Below, one piece after another: positions 1 through 9,030 of a stretch of DNA of 53,838 bases. Source of the DNA: Mariniblastus sp. (GTDB taxonomy: Bacteria > Planctomycetota > Planctomycetia > Pirellulales > Pirellulaceae); contig JAQXDZ010000160.1 in the NCBI GenBank assembly GCA_029251085.1, forward strand, positions 1-53,838, in the 5' to 3' direction. Position 1 is the stretch's first letter. The number at the start of each line of letters is the position of its first letter. Made by a program: the position numbers and the translations under genes. The notes beneath the pieces are model-generated. The model had not been told where the DNA came from. It saw nothing but the letters and a program-made list of their open reading frames with translations, and made no database searches.

Positions 1-35
1 TCAACTCCGAGAACACTGAATCGTCCTCACACCAA

Positions 36-63
36 CACTGAAAACTCGACACTGAAAACTCGA
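36..63. repeat. 14-bp tandem duplication
   Basis: Two exact head-to-tail copies of a 14-bp unit (cactgaaaactcga) lie about 50 bp upstream of the ABC ATPase start. They fall in the short stretch between the window edge and that gene, which may hold the end of an upstream gene. No function is evident; slippage duplication is the simplest explanation. Confidence 0.8.
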
Positions 64-111
64 CGCTAAAACTTTGCGACTGAATCCTCTCAAAAACGAG
101 GCAAAGCTGAC

Positions 112-891
112 TTGACTAAGACACCAACCAATCAAAACCGCACAGCCCAAACGGCAGCCATTGAAGTCAGCCAATTGACAGTGAGCTATGGTCCCGTTCC
201 CGCATTGTTAGACATCTCGGTCACCGTCGAACCAGGAAAGCTGGTGGGAGTCATCGGCCCCAACGGTTCGGGGAAATCGACGCTGATCAAGTCGATTCTT
301 GGTTTTATAAAACCAGATGTCGGCTCGGTAAAAATATTCGGGGAAAGCGTCGGTAACGTGAAAGGGAAAATTGCCTACGTCCCGCAGCGTGGTTCGGTTG
401 ACTGGGATTTCCCAATCACAGTTCGCGAGGTTGCGGTCATGGGGCGATATGGCAAACGTCGCTGGTGGAGAGATCTAAAAAAAGAGGACTACCAGTTGGC
501 CGATGCGGCCTTGGAAAAAGTCCGCATGAGTGAATTTTCGCGGCGGCAAATAGGCCAACTTTCGGGCGGCCAGCAACAGCGTGTATTTATGGCGCGTGCG
601 TTAACGCAAAACGCAGACATTCTCCTACTGGACGAACCGTTCGCGGGCGTTGATGCAGCCACCGAGCGGGCGATCCTCGACGTCCTGCAAGCCACGAAAC
701 AGCAAGGAAAAACCGTCATTGTCGTTCACCACGACCTTTCAACTGCCGCCGAATACTTTGACCAAATCATCCTATTGAAACAACGACTCTTTGGCTTTGG
801 CAGTCCTCAGCAAGTGCTCCAACCAAAATTACTCGCAGATGTTTACGAAGGTAATATGAAAATTTTTGCTGAGCTTTCGACGACTGACTAA
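112..891 (+). CDS. Mn/Zn/Fe-type ABC transporter, ATP-binding protein
   Basis: This is the nucleotide-binding subunit that drives import of a divalent metal through the permease encoded next to it. The 259-residue protein shows Walker A GPNGSGKST at residues 49-57, the Q-loop region near YVPQRG (89-94), the signature LSGGQ at 150-154, Walker B LLLDEP at 171-176 and the switch histidine near 206. The segment SVDWDFPITV (95-104) is typical of the MntB/ZnuC branch of this superfamily. The start is a TTG with a GAGG-like site upstream, and no better ATG exists before Walker A. The permease gene follows 96 bp downstream on the same strand. A substrate-binding protein would be expected upstream, outside the window. 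The exact metal cannot be told from this subunit. Confidence 0.92.
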   Translation: MTKTPTNQNRTAQTAAIEVSQLTVSYGPVPALLDISVTVEPGKLVGVIGPNGSGKSTLIKSILGFIKPDVGSVKIFGESVGNVKGKIAYVPQRGSVDWDFPITVREVAVMGRYGKRRWWRDLKKEDYQLADAALEKVRMSEFSRRQIGQLSGGQQQRVFMARALTQNADILLLDEPFAGVDAATERAILDVLQATKQQGKTVIVVHHDLSTAAEYFDQIILLKQRLFGFGSPQQVLQPKLLADVYEGNMKIFAELSTTD

Positions 892-987
892 CTCAAAAAC
901 AATCAAAAACAACTTCGTCATAAGCGTGTGGTTTCGCATCACTCATGACACCCTTTTTTACAACCACTATTTAAGCGGACCAATGAC

Positions 988-2514
988 TTGAACTGGCTCG
1001 AAGAATTGCAACTCAACTATGGCCACATGATCCGCCCTCTGATCGTTGGTACGCTTGTCGCTATCGTCTGTAGCGTCATCGGTTGCTTTATAATTTTAAG
1101 AAAGATGTCATTTCTTGCCGACGCAATCGCTCACTCGATGCTGGCAGGTGTAATTGCCGGTTACCTCATCATCAAAATTCTATTTGGCCAACAGGATCCG
1201 CACTTAGGCGCCATGCTGGTGGGAGCCATTCTTGCCGGCGTCGCTACCGTTGCAATGGTTGGCCTCGTGACTCGATTCTCGCGCGTAAAACAAGATACTG
1301 CAATCGGAATCATGTACACCGGCATTTTTGCCATTGGCGCGTTTGCAATTTCTATTCGCTCCATTGGTCAACATATCAAAGTTGATATTTACCACTATAT
1401 TGTCGGAAGCGTCCTCTCCGTCCCGGATGAAGAGTTTTGGTTGCTCGCGATTGTCGCATCCCTTGTGCTCAGCGTTGTCATTCTGTTTTACAGGCCACTT
1501 CAGTTAACCAGTTTTGACCCAATCATGGCCGCTTCGATTGGCATTCCGGTTCTCGCTGTTGAGTACCTCTTAACTGCCTGTACGTCTCTGGTGGTCGTCA
1601 GCGGAGTCCAAATCGCTGGCGTCATTCTTGTCGTTGCTTTAATTATCACACCAGCCGCCACTGCCTACCTGCTCTCTGATCGCCTCGACCGAATGATCCT
1701 TTATTCAGCCATTCTAGGAGTACTCGGGTTTTGGTCGGGCTTCGCTTTGGCGACCATTGTTGGCGCTTCTCCAGGAGCTTCCGTTGTTGTCATGATGACG
1801 CTTATTTTTCTAATTACATTGACCCTGTCGCCCCGATATGGCTTGCTCGCTGACTGGATCAGGAAATCAAGCGCGATCCCCCAAGAGGTTATGGAAGATA
1901 TCCTTGGGGTAATCTTAAGGTTCCCCAAAAGTACAATTCCTATCGAAGAAATTGAAAAATTAGTCACCATAAGAAATCTAAAAATCAGACGAGCAATCTC
2001 ACTTCTCGGCCGGCAGCGACTGATTGAAATTTCCAACAATCAGGTTCAGCTCACCGCCGATGGTCGCATTGAGGCCAACCGTCTGGTCCGCGCCCACCGG
2101 TTGTGGGAAACCTATCTGGAGAAAACCGGAACCCCGGAAACGGAGCTTCACGAGATCGCTCATAAATTAGAGCACATTAGCGATCAAGCTACCGTTGCTT
2201 ATCTTGATGATAAACTTGGACATCCACTTTCCGATCCACACGGGTCCATCATTCCAACTGATCAATCGCAGGTTGGAATCAATCGTTCCTTTATCTCGAG
2301 CTTAATGCGAGACGGCAACCGAGCGGTCGTCGAACAAGTTGGAGAAGCTGCCCAAATGTGCGGATTGAATGCGGGCGATTTGGTGACCATGGATCGGCGA
2401 TCTGCAGATGGAAATACCTGGGTTCTCCTTGCCGCCGATGGCAATTCCATCGAATTGAATCACGACCAAGCAGACGCCATCATCGTGCGACTGACGGAAC
2501 AAACCACAGACTAA
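988..2514 (+). CDS. Metal ABC permease fused to a DtxR/MntR-like regulator module
   Basis: Residues about 12-285 form an ABC-3 family metal permease with eight or so hydrophobic helices and the family signatures RKMSFLADAIAHSML (38-52) and GVILVVALIITPAATA (211-226). Residues about 300-508 read as a complete iron/manganese-dependent repressor: a winged-helix region (301-365), a dimerisation/metal region with H370 and the string HKLEH at 392-396, DPHG at 416-419, and a C-terminal FeoA/SH3-like part (about 440-505). Compared with MntR, the aspartate of the MED motif (D304) is kept, while the position of MntR Glu11 is glycine (G307). The start is TTG at 988; the upstream ATG at 982 is closed after two codons. 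Inference: the cytoplasmic module senses metal and gates transport or regulates transcription from the membrane. Confidence 0.9.
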   Translation: MNWLEELQLNYGHMIRPLIVGTLVAIVCSVIGCFIILRKMSFLADAIAHSMLAGVIAGYLIIKILFGQQDPHLGAMLVGAILAGVATVAMVGLVTRFSRVKQDTAIGIMYTGIFAIGAFAISIRSIGQHIKVDIYHYIVGSVLSVPDEEFWLLAIVASLVLSVVILFYRPLQLTSFDPIMAASIGIPVLAVEYLLTACTSLVVVSGVQIAGVILVVALIITPAATAYLLSDRLDRMILYSAILGVLGFWSGFALATIVGASPGASVVVMMTLIFLITLTLSPRYGLLADWIRKSSAIPQEVMEDILGVILRFPKSTIPIEEIEKLVTIRNLKIRRAISLLGRQRLIEISNNQVQLTADGRIEANRLVRAHRLWETYLEKTGTPETELHEIAHKLEHISDQATVAYLDDKLGHPLSDPHGSIIPTDQSQVGINRSFISSLMRDGNRAVVEQVGEAAQMCGLNAGDLVTMDRRSADGNTWVLLAADGNSIELNHDQADAIIVRLTEQTTD

Positions 2515-2553
2515 TCCGCGCCAAACTGACTATGAATTTAGCATCGCAAGGGG

Positions 2554-3357
2554 CTAAATTTTGATTGCACGAGTTGCCGCCATATCCCCAATATATTTTC
2601 CAACGGGGTAAGCCTTCCAATGATCTTCGTAGTATCCGATGACCCGCAATCCAGCTTCTAACTGTCCCCCAATTTGATCACTCAAACTGTGTCCAAAACA
2701 CAGTGGCTCCTGTTCTGCGATGTATTTGGCTTTTTCTACAGAAGAGATACTTGTTAAGTCAGAATAGGGAATCGAATGTTTGACAATTAACTCTCCCTCT
2801 TCGATTCGCTTTTGGTCAAACACATAAAAGACTGGCTTGGTAAAACCGGCCAGCAACTGCCCTCCTCGACAGAGCACCCGTGCCGCCTCTTGCCAAACTG
2901 GAAGGACATTGGGAACAAAGCTGTTGGAACAGGGATGTACAATCAAATCAAATGACTCATCTTTGAAACAAGACAAATCGCTCATATCCCCTTGCACACC
3001 TTCGATTGTCAAACCGTCTCGCTCTGCGACCAACTGATCCTGCTTTAGCTGTTCCTCGGAAAGATCGAATACGGTCACACTCGCTCCAGCCGCGGCTAAA
3101 ATTGGAGCCTGCTGACCGCCACTTCCAGCCAGACACAGGACTCGGCACGGATTAGCTGAAAAATCAGGAAACCATTCTTTTGGCACAGACCGATGAGGAG
3201 TCAAAACGATGCTCCAATCCCCCTCGCGAGCCCGTTGTATTTCTGCGGCACTAACGGCGACCGTCCACTGATTATCAGCGTAAACTTGCGCATTCCATGC
3301 CGCGCGATTGTAGGCTAACAAATCCGCTTCTGGATCGGGGATACTGGATTTATTCAT
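2554..3357 (-). CDS. Class I SAM-dependent methyltransferase
   Basis: The 267-residue protein has a Rossmann-type methyltransferase core. Motif I is LCLAGSGGQQAPILAAAGA at about 94-112, followed by the acidic end of strand 2 (VTVFDLSEEQL) and the motif II/III region (GDMSDLSCF, then FDLIVHPCSNSFVPN) with a post-core ARVLCRGGQLLAGF. There is no signal peptide, so it should act in the cytoplasm. The ATG is well supported by a GAGGAGGG Shine-Dalgarno sequence six bases upstream. It is convergent with the metal permease and divergent from thymidine kinase, so the context gives no substrate. Small-molecule methylation is most likely, but the target is unknown. Confidence 0.85.
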   Translation of the reverse strand: MNKSSIPDPEADLLAYNRAAWNAQVYADNQWTVAVSAAEIQRAREGDWSIVLTPHRSVPKEWFPDFSANPCRVLCLAGSGGQQAPILAAAGASVTVFDLSEEQLKQDQLVAERDGLTIEGVQGDMSDLSCFKDESFDLIVHPCSNSFVPNVLPVWQEAARVLCRGGQLLAGFTKPVFYVFDQKRIEEGELIVKHSIPYSDLTSISSVEKAKYIAEQEPLCFGHSLSDQIGGQLEAGLRVIGYYEDHWKAYPVGKYIGDMAATRAIKI

Positions 3358-3636
3358 TAACCGCCCTCCTCATGAGATACGTCCGTTCAATCATCCATTT
3401 GTCGAATTAACCCGCACAATCTAAGCTTCACAGGAAACTAGCCGCAATCCGGGACAAACAAATTTTTAGTCAATTGCTTTGGTAGAATCCAGCCATCAGA
3501 ATCCCAAGCAAAGACTTTCCAGACGAACTCTTGGAAGTTATCAACTTCAAAGTAGAATACAGATCCGACTGGGCACACACGCGTACGATTCGTACCGACC
3601 CAAGTATTACCGATCCCCTGTTATCGCACTAAGCAG

Positions 3637-4236
3637 ATGGCCAAACTCTATTTTTACTATTCCGCGATGAACGCCGGCAAGAGCACGACGTTACTTCAAG
3701 CGGCCCACAACTATGAAGAACGCGGCATGCGCGTTTTATTATTCACGCCTCAAATTGACGACCGCGCCGGCGTCGGGAACATCTCTTCCCGACTTGGCTT
3801 AACCCGCGAAGCCTTCAGTTTTGATGCCGAATTCGATCTGTTTGTGCAAATTCGGGATGAGCAAAAGAAGTCCCAGATCGCCTGCGTATTTATCGATGAG
3901 GCTCAATTCCTCACCTCCAAACAAGTCCTTCAATTAACCATGGTTTGCGACCGGATTGGCATTCCGGTTCTTTGCTATGGTTTAAGAACTGACTTCCGCG
4001 GTGAGCCATTTGAGGGAAGTAAATACCTACTCGCCTGGGCCGACGTCCTGGGTGAAATTAAGACCATTTGCTACACCGGAAAAAAGGCAATCATGAACGC
4101 TCGCCTCGATGAGTCGGGAAAGCGGGTCACCGAAGGTGAGCAGGTCGCCATCGGCTTAAATTATGTTTCCCTGTCGAGAAAAGAATTCGGGCTTGAACAG
4201 GTTTCCCCCATCCAATACCGTCCGCCAGAAGAATAA
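3637..4236 (+). CDS. tdk: Thymidine kinase (TK1 type)
   Basis: This enzyme phosphorylates thymidine to dTMP with ATP in nucleoside salvage. The 199-residue protein follows E. coli Tdk almost throughout: [17 protein letters not shown] with the P-loop at 9-17, DDR at 41-43, the catalytic-base motif IDEAQF with E88, [13 protein letters not shown] (111-123) and the lasso region [13 protein letters not shown]. The ATG agrees with the E. coli N terminus. The structural zinc site typical of the family appears degraded: only C145 remains in the ICYTG segment, and the later ligand positions carry S180 and E183 in SLSRKEF. The thymidine/uridine phosphorylase, cytidine deaminase and nucleoside transporter lie about 32 kb away, so salvage genes are scattered here. 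Confidence 0.96.
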   Translation: MAKLYFYYSAMNAGKSTTLLQAAHNYEERGMRVLLFTPQIDDRAGVGNISSRLGLTREAFSFDAEFDLFVQIRDEQKKSQIACVFIDEAQFLTSKQVLQLTMVCDRIGIPVLCYGLRTDFRGEPFEGSKYLLAWADVLGEIKTICYTGKKAIMNARLDESGKRVTEGEQVAIGLNYVSLSRKEFGLEQVSPIQYRPPEE

Positions 4237-4245
4237 TTCTTTCAG

Positions 4246-6237
4246 CTATTTTTGTCCCGCTGTCTCTGGAACCGCGGGGGCAACCATTGCCTCGCCCTCG
4301 GCTGAGGCAGGAACACTTAATGAAACCGCCCGCTGGTCATAGGCACCTAAACTCAATGGGCTGACATCGCGGCTATTAAAATTCAAAGGCCCCTTCTCGA
4401 AACGCGGAGCCTTTTCAACCGCATTCGCCCGGGCGTTCTCAGACCACTCTCCCTCGGTCAAAAATATATTGTACCGACTAAGCAATGTTCCTGTCGTGTA
4501 CACATAGTTTAAAAGTGCTTTGTTATACTCGGCGACGGAACGGTGGACGCGGCTCTCTGTGTTCGCTTTTCGCTGTTGAGCGTCGAGTAAAAAGAAAATT
4601 TGATCCTGTCCTTCATCGAACCTCTTCTGCTTTGGATTGATCTCTTCCTCGGCTGCGATTCTTGCATCGAAGTTGGTTCGCAAAGACGCAATCGATCGAT
4701 CAACTTCCGTAAATGCTTGATTCAAATCAAGCAAGATCTGTCGTTGTTGTTCATTCAGCAAAGTACGCTCTCGCGCCAGTCTCAATTCCGCATTTCGAAT
4801 CGAAAGATGCCCAATCCGATTCCCAATCGCGCCACCGAATTCAAATCCTAGCTGCCAATCGTCAAGATTCCCTTTAAACATATCATTAAATGCTCCGCCA
4901 TTGGGCGAACTCTGGGTGCCAAACAAATTACGACCGAAACCTCTCGCTCCATACTGACCCGTTAAATCAAATCGCCATTTATTGAGTGCTTTAGCTGCCA
5001 GCAATTCTAATTCACGTTGGCGAACCACCCATTTTTGACGCCTAATTTCGACCCTTCGATTGAGAGCATCCACCTGAGACTGTTCCCAGTCAAAAGCGAC
5101 CGGTGCTAAGGCAGGATCTGAAGTTGGCAAGATGATCGTTCCATCACTCGCTGGCAAATTCATCAGTCGGCGGAGATCACGATCCGATCCCAATACACCT
5201 TTTACCCCATTCAATTGCCCGGTTAAAATATCCTGTGCCTGAGCTTGGAAATTAAAATACTGCTGACGGGCAAGCGCTTCATCATCGGGGCGACCAACGC
5301 CTTCGTCTAACCGCTTTTTGCGATTATCCCACGCCTCTTGTGCCGAATCGCGAGCACCAATCTTCGTATCGAGGTCGCGGTATGAGAAATATAATTCCCA
5401 GTAAGTATCCTCGACATTACGAACCAGATTACGAACCGCCACTTCGAAATCTGCAAGAGAGACATCACTCCTAATTCGGGCAATTAGGACGCCGTTGTAA
5501 TTTCCGGGAGTCGCGTTGGGACCGGCAATCCGATTGACCGCCGAACCACGTCCACGCCCCAAAGGCTGTCGAAATTCAAGCTGCGTCACCATATTGTAAT
5601 TGCTATTGAAAATCGCGAACGGATTCGCATTACGGTTGTAATCAGTCAAATTCCTAATTCCAAACGATGCCCCCGATGCAGTCTGCTTACCAATTCCAAA
5701 ATTAAAGTTCGAAGAATTGGTCACCGCACCACCTAAGAATGCTTGATTTATAAACCGCTCGCGTCGACTGTACAGCAAACTTGAATCCACTTGTGCATCG
5801 AAGGCTGAGAGCGCTGCCTCGACACTTCCCAAACCCGTTTCATTAATCGCTTGATCATAAAGCGTGGTTGCAGCCTGTGGAGAATTGACGACGAGCCCAC
5901 CAAGCTTTTGCATGACTTTAGAATTAGCAAGGGCCATCTCAACGCATTGCTCTACCGTCATCTCAAGGGGCGTCAAATCTTGGAAATTTGAAATGGTTAC
6001 CGGCGGTCCGGAAAGATACTGCAGACCATCAGTTCCTTCCTCGTCCTCAAGCTCTGGATATTCGATCTGCTGCAAAAGCGATTGACAGGGTGAGCAGTCG
6101 CCCGAAAAATCGACCACCTGTTTGGCTCGATGCTGGCACCCAACTAACGAACCTGCAATGAAGGCTAATAACAAAACACCGTAAATTTTCGAAAATTGAC
6201 GCGTGCTTAAGATGTCCACAGGAAGACCAAAAATCAT
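4246..6237 (-). CDS. TolC-family outer-membrane efflux lipoprotein
   Basis: The 663-residue protein has a hydrophobic N terminus ending in a lipobox (LVGC, lipidated Cys34), then a long helical body typical of the outer-membrane efflux family. It has two similar halves rich in coiled-coil helices, with segments such as LADFEVAVRNLVRNVEDTYW (about 257-276) and LARERTLLNEQQRQILLDLN, both near the classical TolC helix-turn positions. It would form a trimeric channel for a tripartite exporter or a type I secretion system. No inner-membrane pump or adaptor is encoded beside it, so the partner must be elsewhere. A C-terminal tail of about 80 residues beyond the last helix is low in complexity. A second minus-strand gene for a secreted protein lies 272 bp upstream. 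Substrate unknown. Confidence 0.88.
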   Translation of the reverse strand: MIFGLPVDILSTRQFSKIYGVLLLAFIAGSLVGCQHRAKQVVDFSGDCSPCQSLLQQIEYPELEDEEGTDGLQYLSGPPVTISNFQDLTPLEMTVEQCVEMALANSKVMQKLGGLVVNSPQAATTLYDQAINETGLGSVEAALSAFDAQVDSSLLYSRRERFINQAFLGGAVTNSSNFNFGIGKQTASGASFGIRNLTDYNRNANPFAIFNSNYNMVTQLEFRQPLGRGRGSAVNRIAGPNATPGNYNGVLIARIRSDVSLADFEVAVRNLVRNVEDTYWELYFSYRDLDTKIGARDSAQEAWDNRKKRLDEGVGRPDDEALARQQYFNFQAQAQDILTGQLNGVKGVLGSDRDLRRLMNLPASDGTIILPTSDPALAPVAFDWEQSQVDALNRRVEIRRQKWVVRQRELELLAAKALNKWRFDLTGQYGARGFGRNLFGTQSSPNGGAFNDMFKGNLDDWQLGFEFGGAIGNRIGHLSIRNAELRLARERTLLNEQQRQILLDLNQAFTEVDRSIASLRTNFDARIAAEEEINPKQKRFDEGQDQIFFLLDAQQRKANTESRVHRSVAEYNKALLNYVYTTGTLLSRYNIFLTEGEWSENARANAVEKAPRFEKGPLNFNSRDVSPLSLGAYDQRAVSLSVPASAEGEAMVAPAVPETAGQK

Positions 6238-6509
6238 GGCTTGCTCGTAAGATTGGCAGAACTGTTAGGATTAAACTATCCAGCAATGCCAACTTCATCG
6301 GAATAATCACGCCGAAATATCATGATGATCCAGATAATCAGACGACTCTAGCTAACCCGAAAAGACACCCCATCCACCGCATACCCCCACGGAGCAACCA
6401 AGCGACACACCGAACCGATGGCCAGAACACCCAAGACGCTAAATCCTACCTTCACGCGTCTCACGGGAAATGAAACCGAAGCCAATTTAAGCTTGCCAGT
6501 TTGACCGCA
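6238..6509. other. 272-bp intergenic region
   Basis: This is the spacer between the secreted-protein gene and the TolC-family gene, both on the minus strand. It probably carries the promoter of the TolC gene. I saw no convincing hairpin terminator or conserved RNA in it. Confidence 0.5.
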
Positions 6510-7175
6510 TTAGCGAGGGAACAACTGGCGCTGCTTTGTACACGGAACCACGTCTCCGGGCCGGCAGAAACCAAGGGGATAATCGCAGCTTCCCGGAGCG
6601 TCTCGCCGCATGTGATACGGCAAAAGAACAGCCGAAGTAAAGAAGTTTGCTGTTGAACGGATGGATTCAAGCCGCTCCCCTGAGGTCTGGCCATATCTCT
6701 CCAAAGCAACGTCTTCGAAATATAATGGCTGATAGCGAATGTCAGGAGCGACCCAGGCAAAGACTTTCAGTTCAGGCGAAAATTCACTCCACACATTTTT
6801 TTGGGTTGCCATCAACTCACCAGCAATCCCCTTGGGAGCTCCCTCTTTCTCACGGACATTCAGGCTGATCGCAGCAATCGATTTTCTTGGCCATTGCCCA
6901 GCTTTAAATAAATCAGCGATGTCATCTCCCCCCAAAGCTGCCGTGAGCTCCTTGTCTTCCGCTTTTTGAAGGTTTTTCAACAAATCATCATCTTGCCTGT
7001 AGTTAAAATTAGACTTGCTGTTCACGTTACCAACTCGGATCGATGACGTCGGAGGACGCTCGGTTGCCACTTTCACAATCGATAAATCGTTTTGAGAATA
7101 AGTCTTTTCCCCAGACAACAAAACAAACGAAAAACAGGCTGTAATAATCAGTAATTTACTAGTGGTTTTGTTCAT
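6510..7175 (-). CDS. Secreted protein of unknown function
   Basis: I do not recognise a named family. The ATG at 7175 gives a 221-residue protein with a Sec signal peptide (MNKTTSKLLIITACFSFVLL, cleavage probably after YSQ). After a low-complexity linker, the C-terminal half carries a striking pattern: W near VAPDIRYQPLYFEDVALERY, then a short helix with ANFF, an LPYHM segment, and CDYPLGFCRPGD near the end, with two cysteines. From memory, this PLYFE-x-LERYG...LG-x-x-RPG arrangement recurs in secreted planctomycete proteins of unknown function, but I cannot check it here. An alternative TTG at 7187 would add four residues. The TolC-family gene lies downstream on the same strand, so a link to export or the envelope is possible but unproven. 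Confidence 0.72.
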   Translation of the reverse strand: MNKTTSKLLIITACFSFVLLSGEKTYSQNDLSIVKVATERPPTSSIRVGNVNSKSNFNYRQDDDLLKNLQKAEDKELTAALGGDDIADLFKAGQWPRKSIAAISLNVREKEGAPKGIAGELMATQKNVWSEFSPELKVFAWVAPDIRYQPLYFEDVALERYGQTSGERLESIRSTANFFTSAVLLPYHMRRDAPGSCDYPLGFCRPGDVVPCTKQRQLFPR

Positions 7176-7722
7176 AACTGGAACCAATGCAGGATGAAAA
7201 AAGTCGTCTGCTTGTGTTTATCGACCACCACGACCCTCCAAATCTAAAAAACTAGCATGTTGTGATTGACCCTTGCGATCCAAAAGCACGCCTCAATCGT
7301 CAATTTTTCACCAAAGTGAACGCTTTACCCAGACGGAAACACCGAACAATTGCCCCCCTCATACTAACCCCCTTTTTGATAAGCTAAATTATCGCTTAGG
7401 GGGGATAAAGCACTCGGTTGCCCTCAAAGCGCCGAATCAGCCCGAATGCAATATTTATGTATAAATTCACACAAAAAAAAGAGCGCCGCCTGAATCGCCA
7501 GCCGTTCTTCGTAAACCATTAGACATCAATTACTTACAACTCATATACATCTCGGGATCGTGGATTTGCCATGATGTCTTCGTTAAAATCAAAATTGCAT
7601 CATCTTGATTAATCGTTACCAATTCACGCAGTCAATCGCGAATGAATCGTTAACGATCAAACAAGATAAAGAACTGAACAAGTCTAAGTTGAACAAATAA
7701 GTTTCTAGTCAGGGAGACAGGA
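7176..7722. other. 547-bp divergent intergenic region
   Basis: This spacer separates the divergent secreted-protein gene and the DUF1501 gene set, and must hold both promoters. A 63-codon open frame at 7273-7464 has no ribosome-binding site or protein-like composition and is not called. Toward the right end are two copies of an aatcgtta element (about 7611 and 7645), the second embedded in a perfect palindrome. A short stem (taagc/gctta) sits near 7380-7400 between runs of C and G. Confidence 0.6.
7646..7657. promoter_or_regulatory. 12-bp perfect palindrome, candidate operator
   Basis: ATCGTTAACGAT is a perfect dyad 65 bp upstream of the DUF1501 start, with a related half site aatcgttacc at 7611-7620, 35 bp away. 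Two related sites spaced by a few helical turns upstream of a long gene set are what a regulator-binding region can look like. No regulator gene is adjacent, so this remains a guess from symmetry. Confidence 0.35.
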
Positions 7723-9030
7723 ATGAAGTGTCGTGACAATATGTTGAGCCGTCGCAACTTACTAACCGTCGGTGCAGTGGGTGGCATCGGGCTAACGCTA
7801 ACCGATTTCTTTCGACTGAAGACTGCCCAAGCGGATCAAAAGAATTACGAAACCAAAGAGGGAACCGCAAAGTCCGTCATCTACATCTTCCTTCCCGGAG
7901 GGATGGCACAACAAGAATCATTCGACCCCAAACCATTCGCTCCGTTGGAGTACCGAGGGCCGATGCGGAGCATTGCAACGAAACTTACGGGCGTCCGAAT
8001 CAACGAGATGTTTAAGCAGACGGCAAATATCGCTGACAAGCTCACCATCATTCGCTCAATGACCCACGGCGAGGCAGCTCATGAACGCGGAGTGCACAAC
8101 ATGCACACCGGATACCGGCCCAGTCCCGCGTTAACCTTCCCAAGTATGGGAAGTGTTGTCTCTCACGAATTTGGGCCTCGCAACAATCTTCCCCCTTATG
8201 TTTTGATTCCAAATCAAACCAATCCATATCAGGGAACTGGTTATTTGAGCTCATCGTTCGCAGGATTCAGCATTGGTGCGGATCCAGCCGCCGGTGGATT
8301 CAAAGTTCGCGACCTCGAACTGCCCGCTGGAGTGGATACCGCTAGATTTGACAAACGCCGAAAACTGCTAGATGTCGTCAACGGTCATTTCCGTGAAAAA
8401 GAAAAATCAGATTCACTTGATTCTCTCGATACTTTCTACAATCGCGCTTATAGCCTAATCAGCTCGCAAAAGGCACGCGAGGCGTTCGACATTGAAAAAG
8501 AGGATCCGAAGTTACGAGACCGTTATGGTCGTAATACTGCCGGCGCTCGAATGCTGTTAGCACGACGCCTCGTCGAATCCGGTGTCCGATTTGTTACGAT
8601 GACTTATGGAGGCTGGGATCACCACGATAGCATCGACAGAAACATGAAGCGTCAAGTGCCGGCATTCGACCAAGCCTACGCGACCCTGATTAGTGATCTC
8701 GAATCACGTGGTTTACTCGATTCCACATTAGTTGTTGTCGCCTCCGAATTCGGTCGGACGCCCAAGATCAATCAAACCTCGGGGCGGGATCACTGGCCAA
8801 AAGTGTTTAGCTCCCTGATGGCTGGCGGAGGTATTAAAAAGGGACAAGTCTACGGCAAGTCCAATGCAACCGCGAGCGAGCCTGAAGAGGATGCCCTGGG
8901 TGTTCAAGACTGGGCGACCACTATTTACAAATGCCTCGGGATCACGGCAGACAAAGAACTCATGGCACCGGGGGCACGGCCGATTGAAATCGTCGACGGT
9001 GGACAAGCTCGCGAGGGTCTTTTGGCCTAG
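7723..9030 (+). CDS. DUF1501 protein, Tat-type N terminus
   Basis: The 435-residue protein belongs to the DUF1501 family, which has an alkaline-phosphatase/sulfatase-like fold and is greatly expanded in planctomycetes. Near the N terminus a twin-arginine stretch LSRRNLL is followed by a hydrophobic segment and AQA, suggesting export folded to the periplasm. Characteristic family segments are visible: [63 protein letters not shown] and VVASEFGRTPKINQ, then GRDHWPKVFSSLMAGGGIK. The ATG has GGGAG six bases upstream. It is the first gene of a four-gene plus-strand set that includes cytochrome-domain partners. The biochemical role of DUF1501 proteins is not established; pairing with DUF1549/DUF1553 proteins is the normal arrangement. 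Confidence 0.93.
   Translation: MKCRDNMLSRRNLLTVGAVGGIGLTLTDFFRLKTAQADQKNYETKEGTAKSVIYIFLPGGMAQQESFDPKPFAPLEYRGPMRSIATKLTGVRINEMFKQTANIADKLTIIRSMTHGEAAHERGVHNMHTGYRPSPALTFPSMGSVVSHEFGPRNNLPPYVLIPNQTNPYQGTGYLSSSFAGFSIGADPAAGGFKVRDLELPAGVDTARFDKRRKLLDVVNGHFREKEKSDSLDSLDTFYNRAYSLISSQKAREAFDIEKEDPKLRDRYGRNTAGARMLLARRLVESGVRFVTMTYGGWDHHDSIDRNMKRQVPAFDQAYATLISDLESRGLLDSTLVVVASEFGRTPKINQTSGRDHWPKVFSSLMAGGGIKKGQVYGKSNATASEPEEDALGVQDWATTIYKCLGITADKELMAPGARPIEIVDGGQAREGLLA

Noticed and set aside
1..111. Possible C terminus of an upstream substrate-binding protein gene (two frames stay open from the window edge, ending at 41 and 69).
   Set aside because: The stretch is too short to choose between frames, and neither tail shows a recognisable motif.
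3534..3548. GAAGTT/AACTTC inverted repeat upstream of thymidine kinase.
   Set aside because: Six pairs with a three-base loop and nothing to link it to regulation; expected by chance in a window of this size.
3479..3670. Open frame of 63 codons upstream of and overlapping thymidine kinase.
   Set aside because: It overlaps the well-supported tdk start in another frame and has no motif.
7273..7464. Open frame of 63 codons in the long intergenic region.
   Set aside because: No Shine-Dalgarno site, odd composition, no relation to neighbours.
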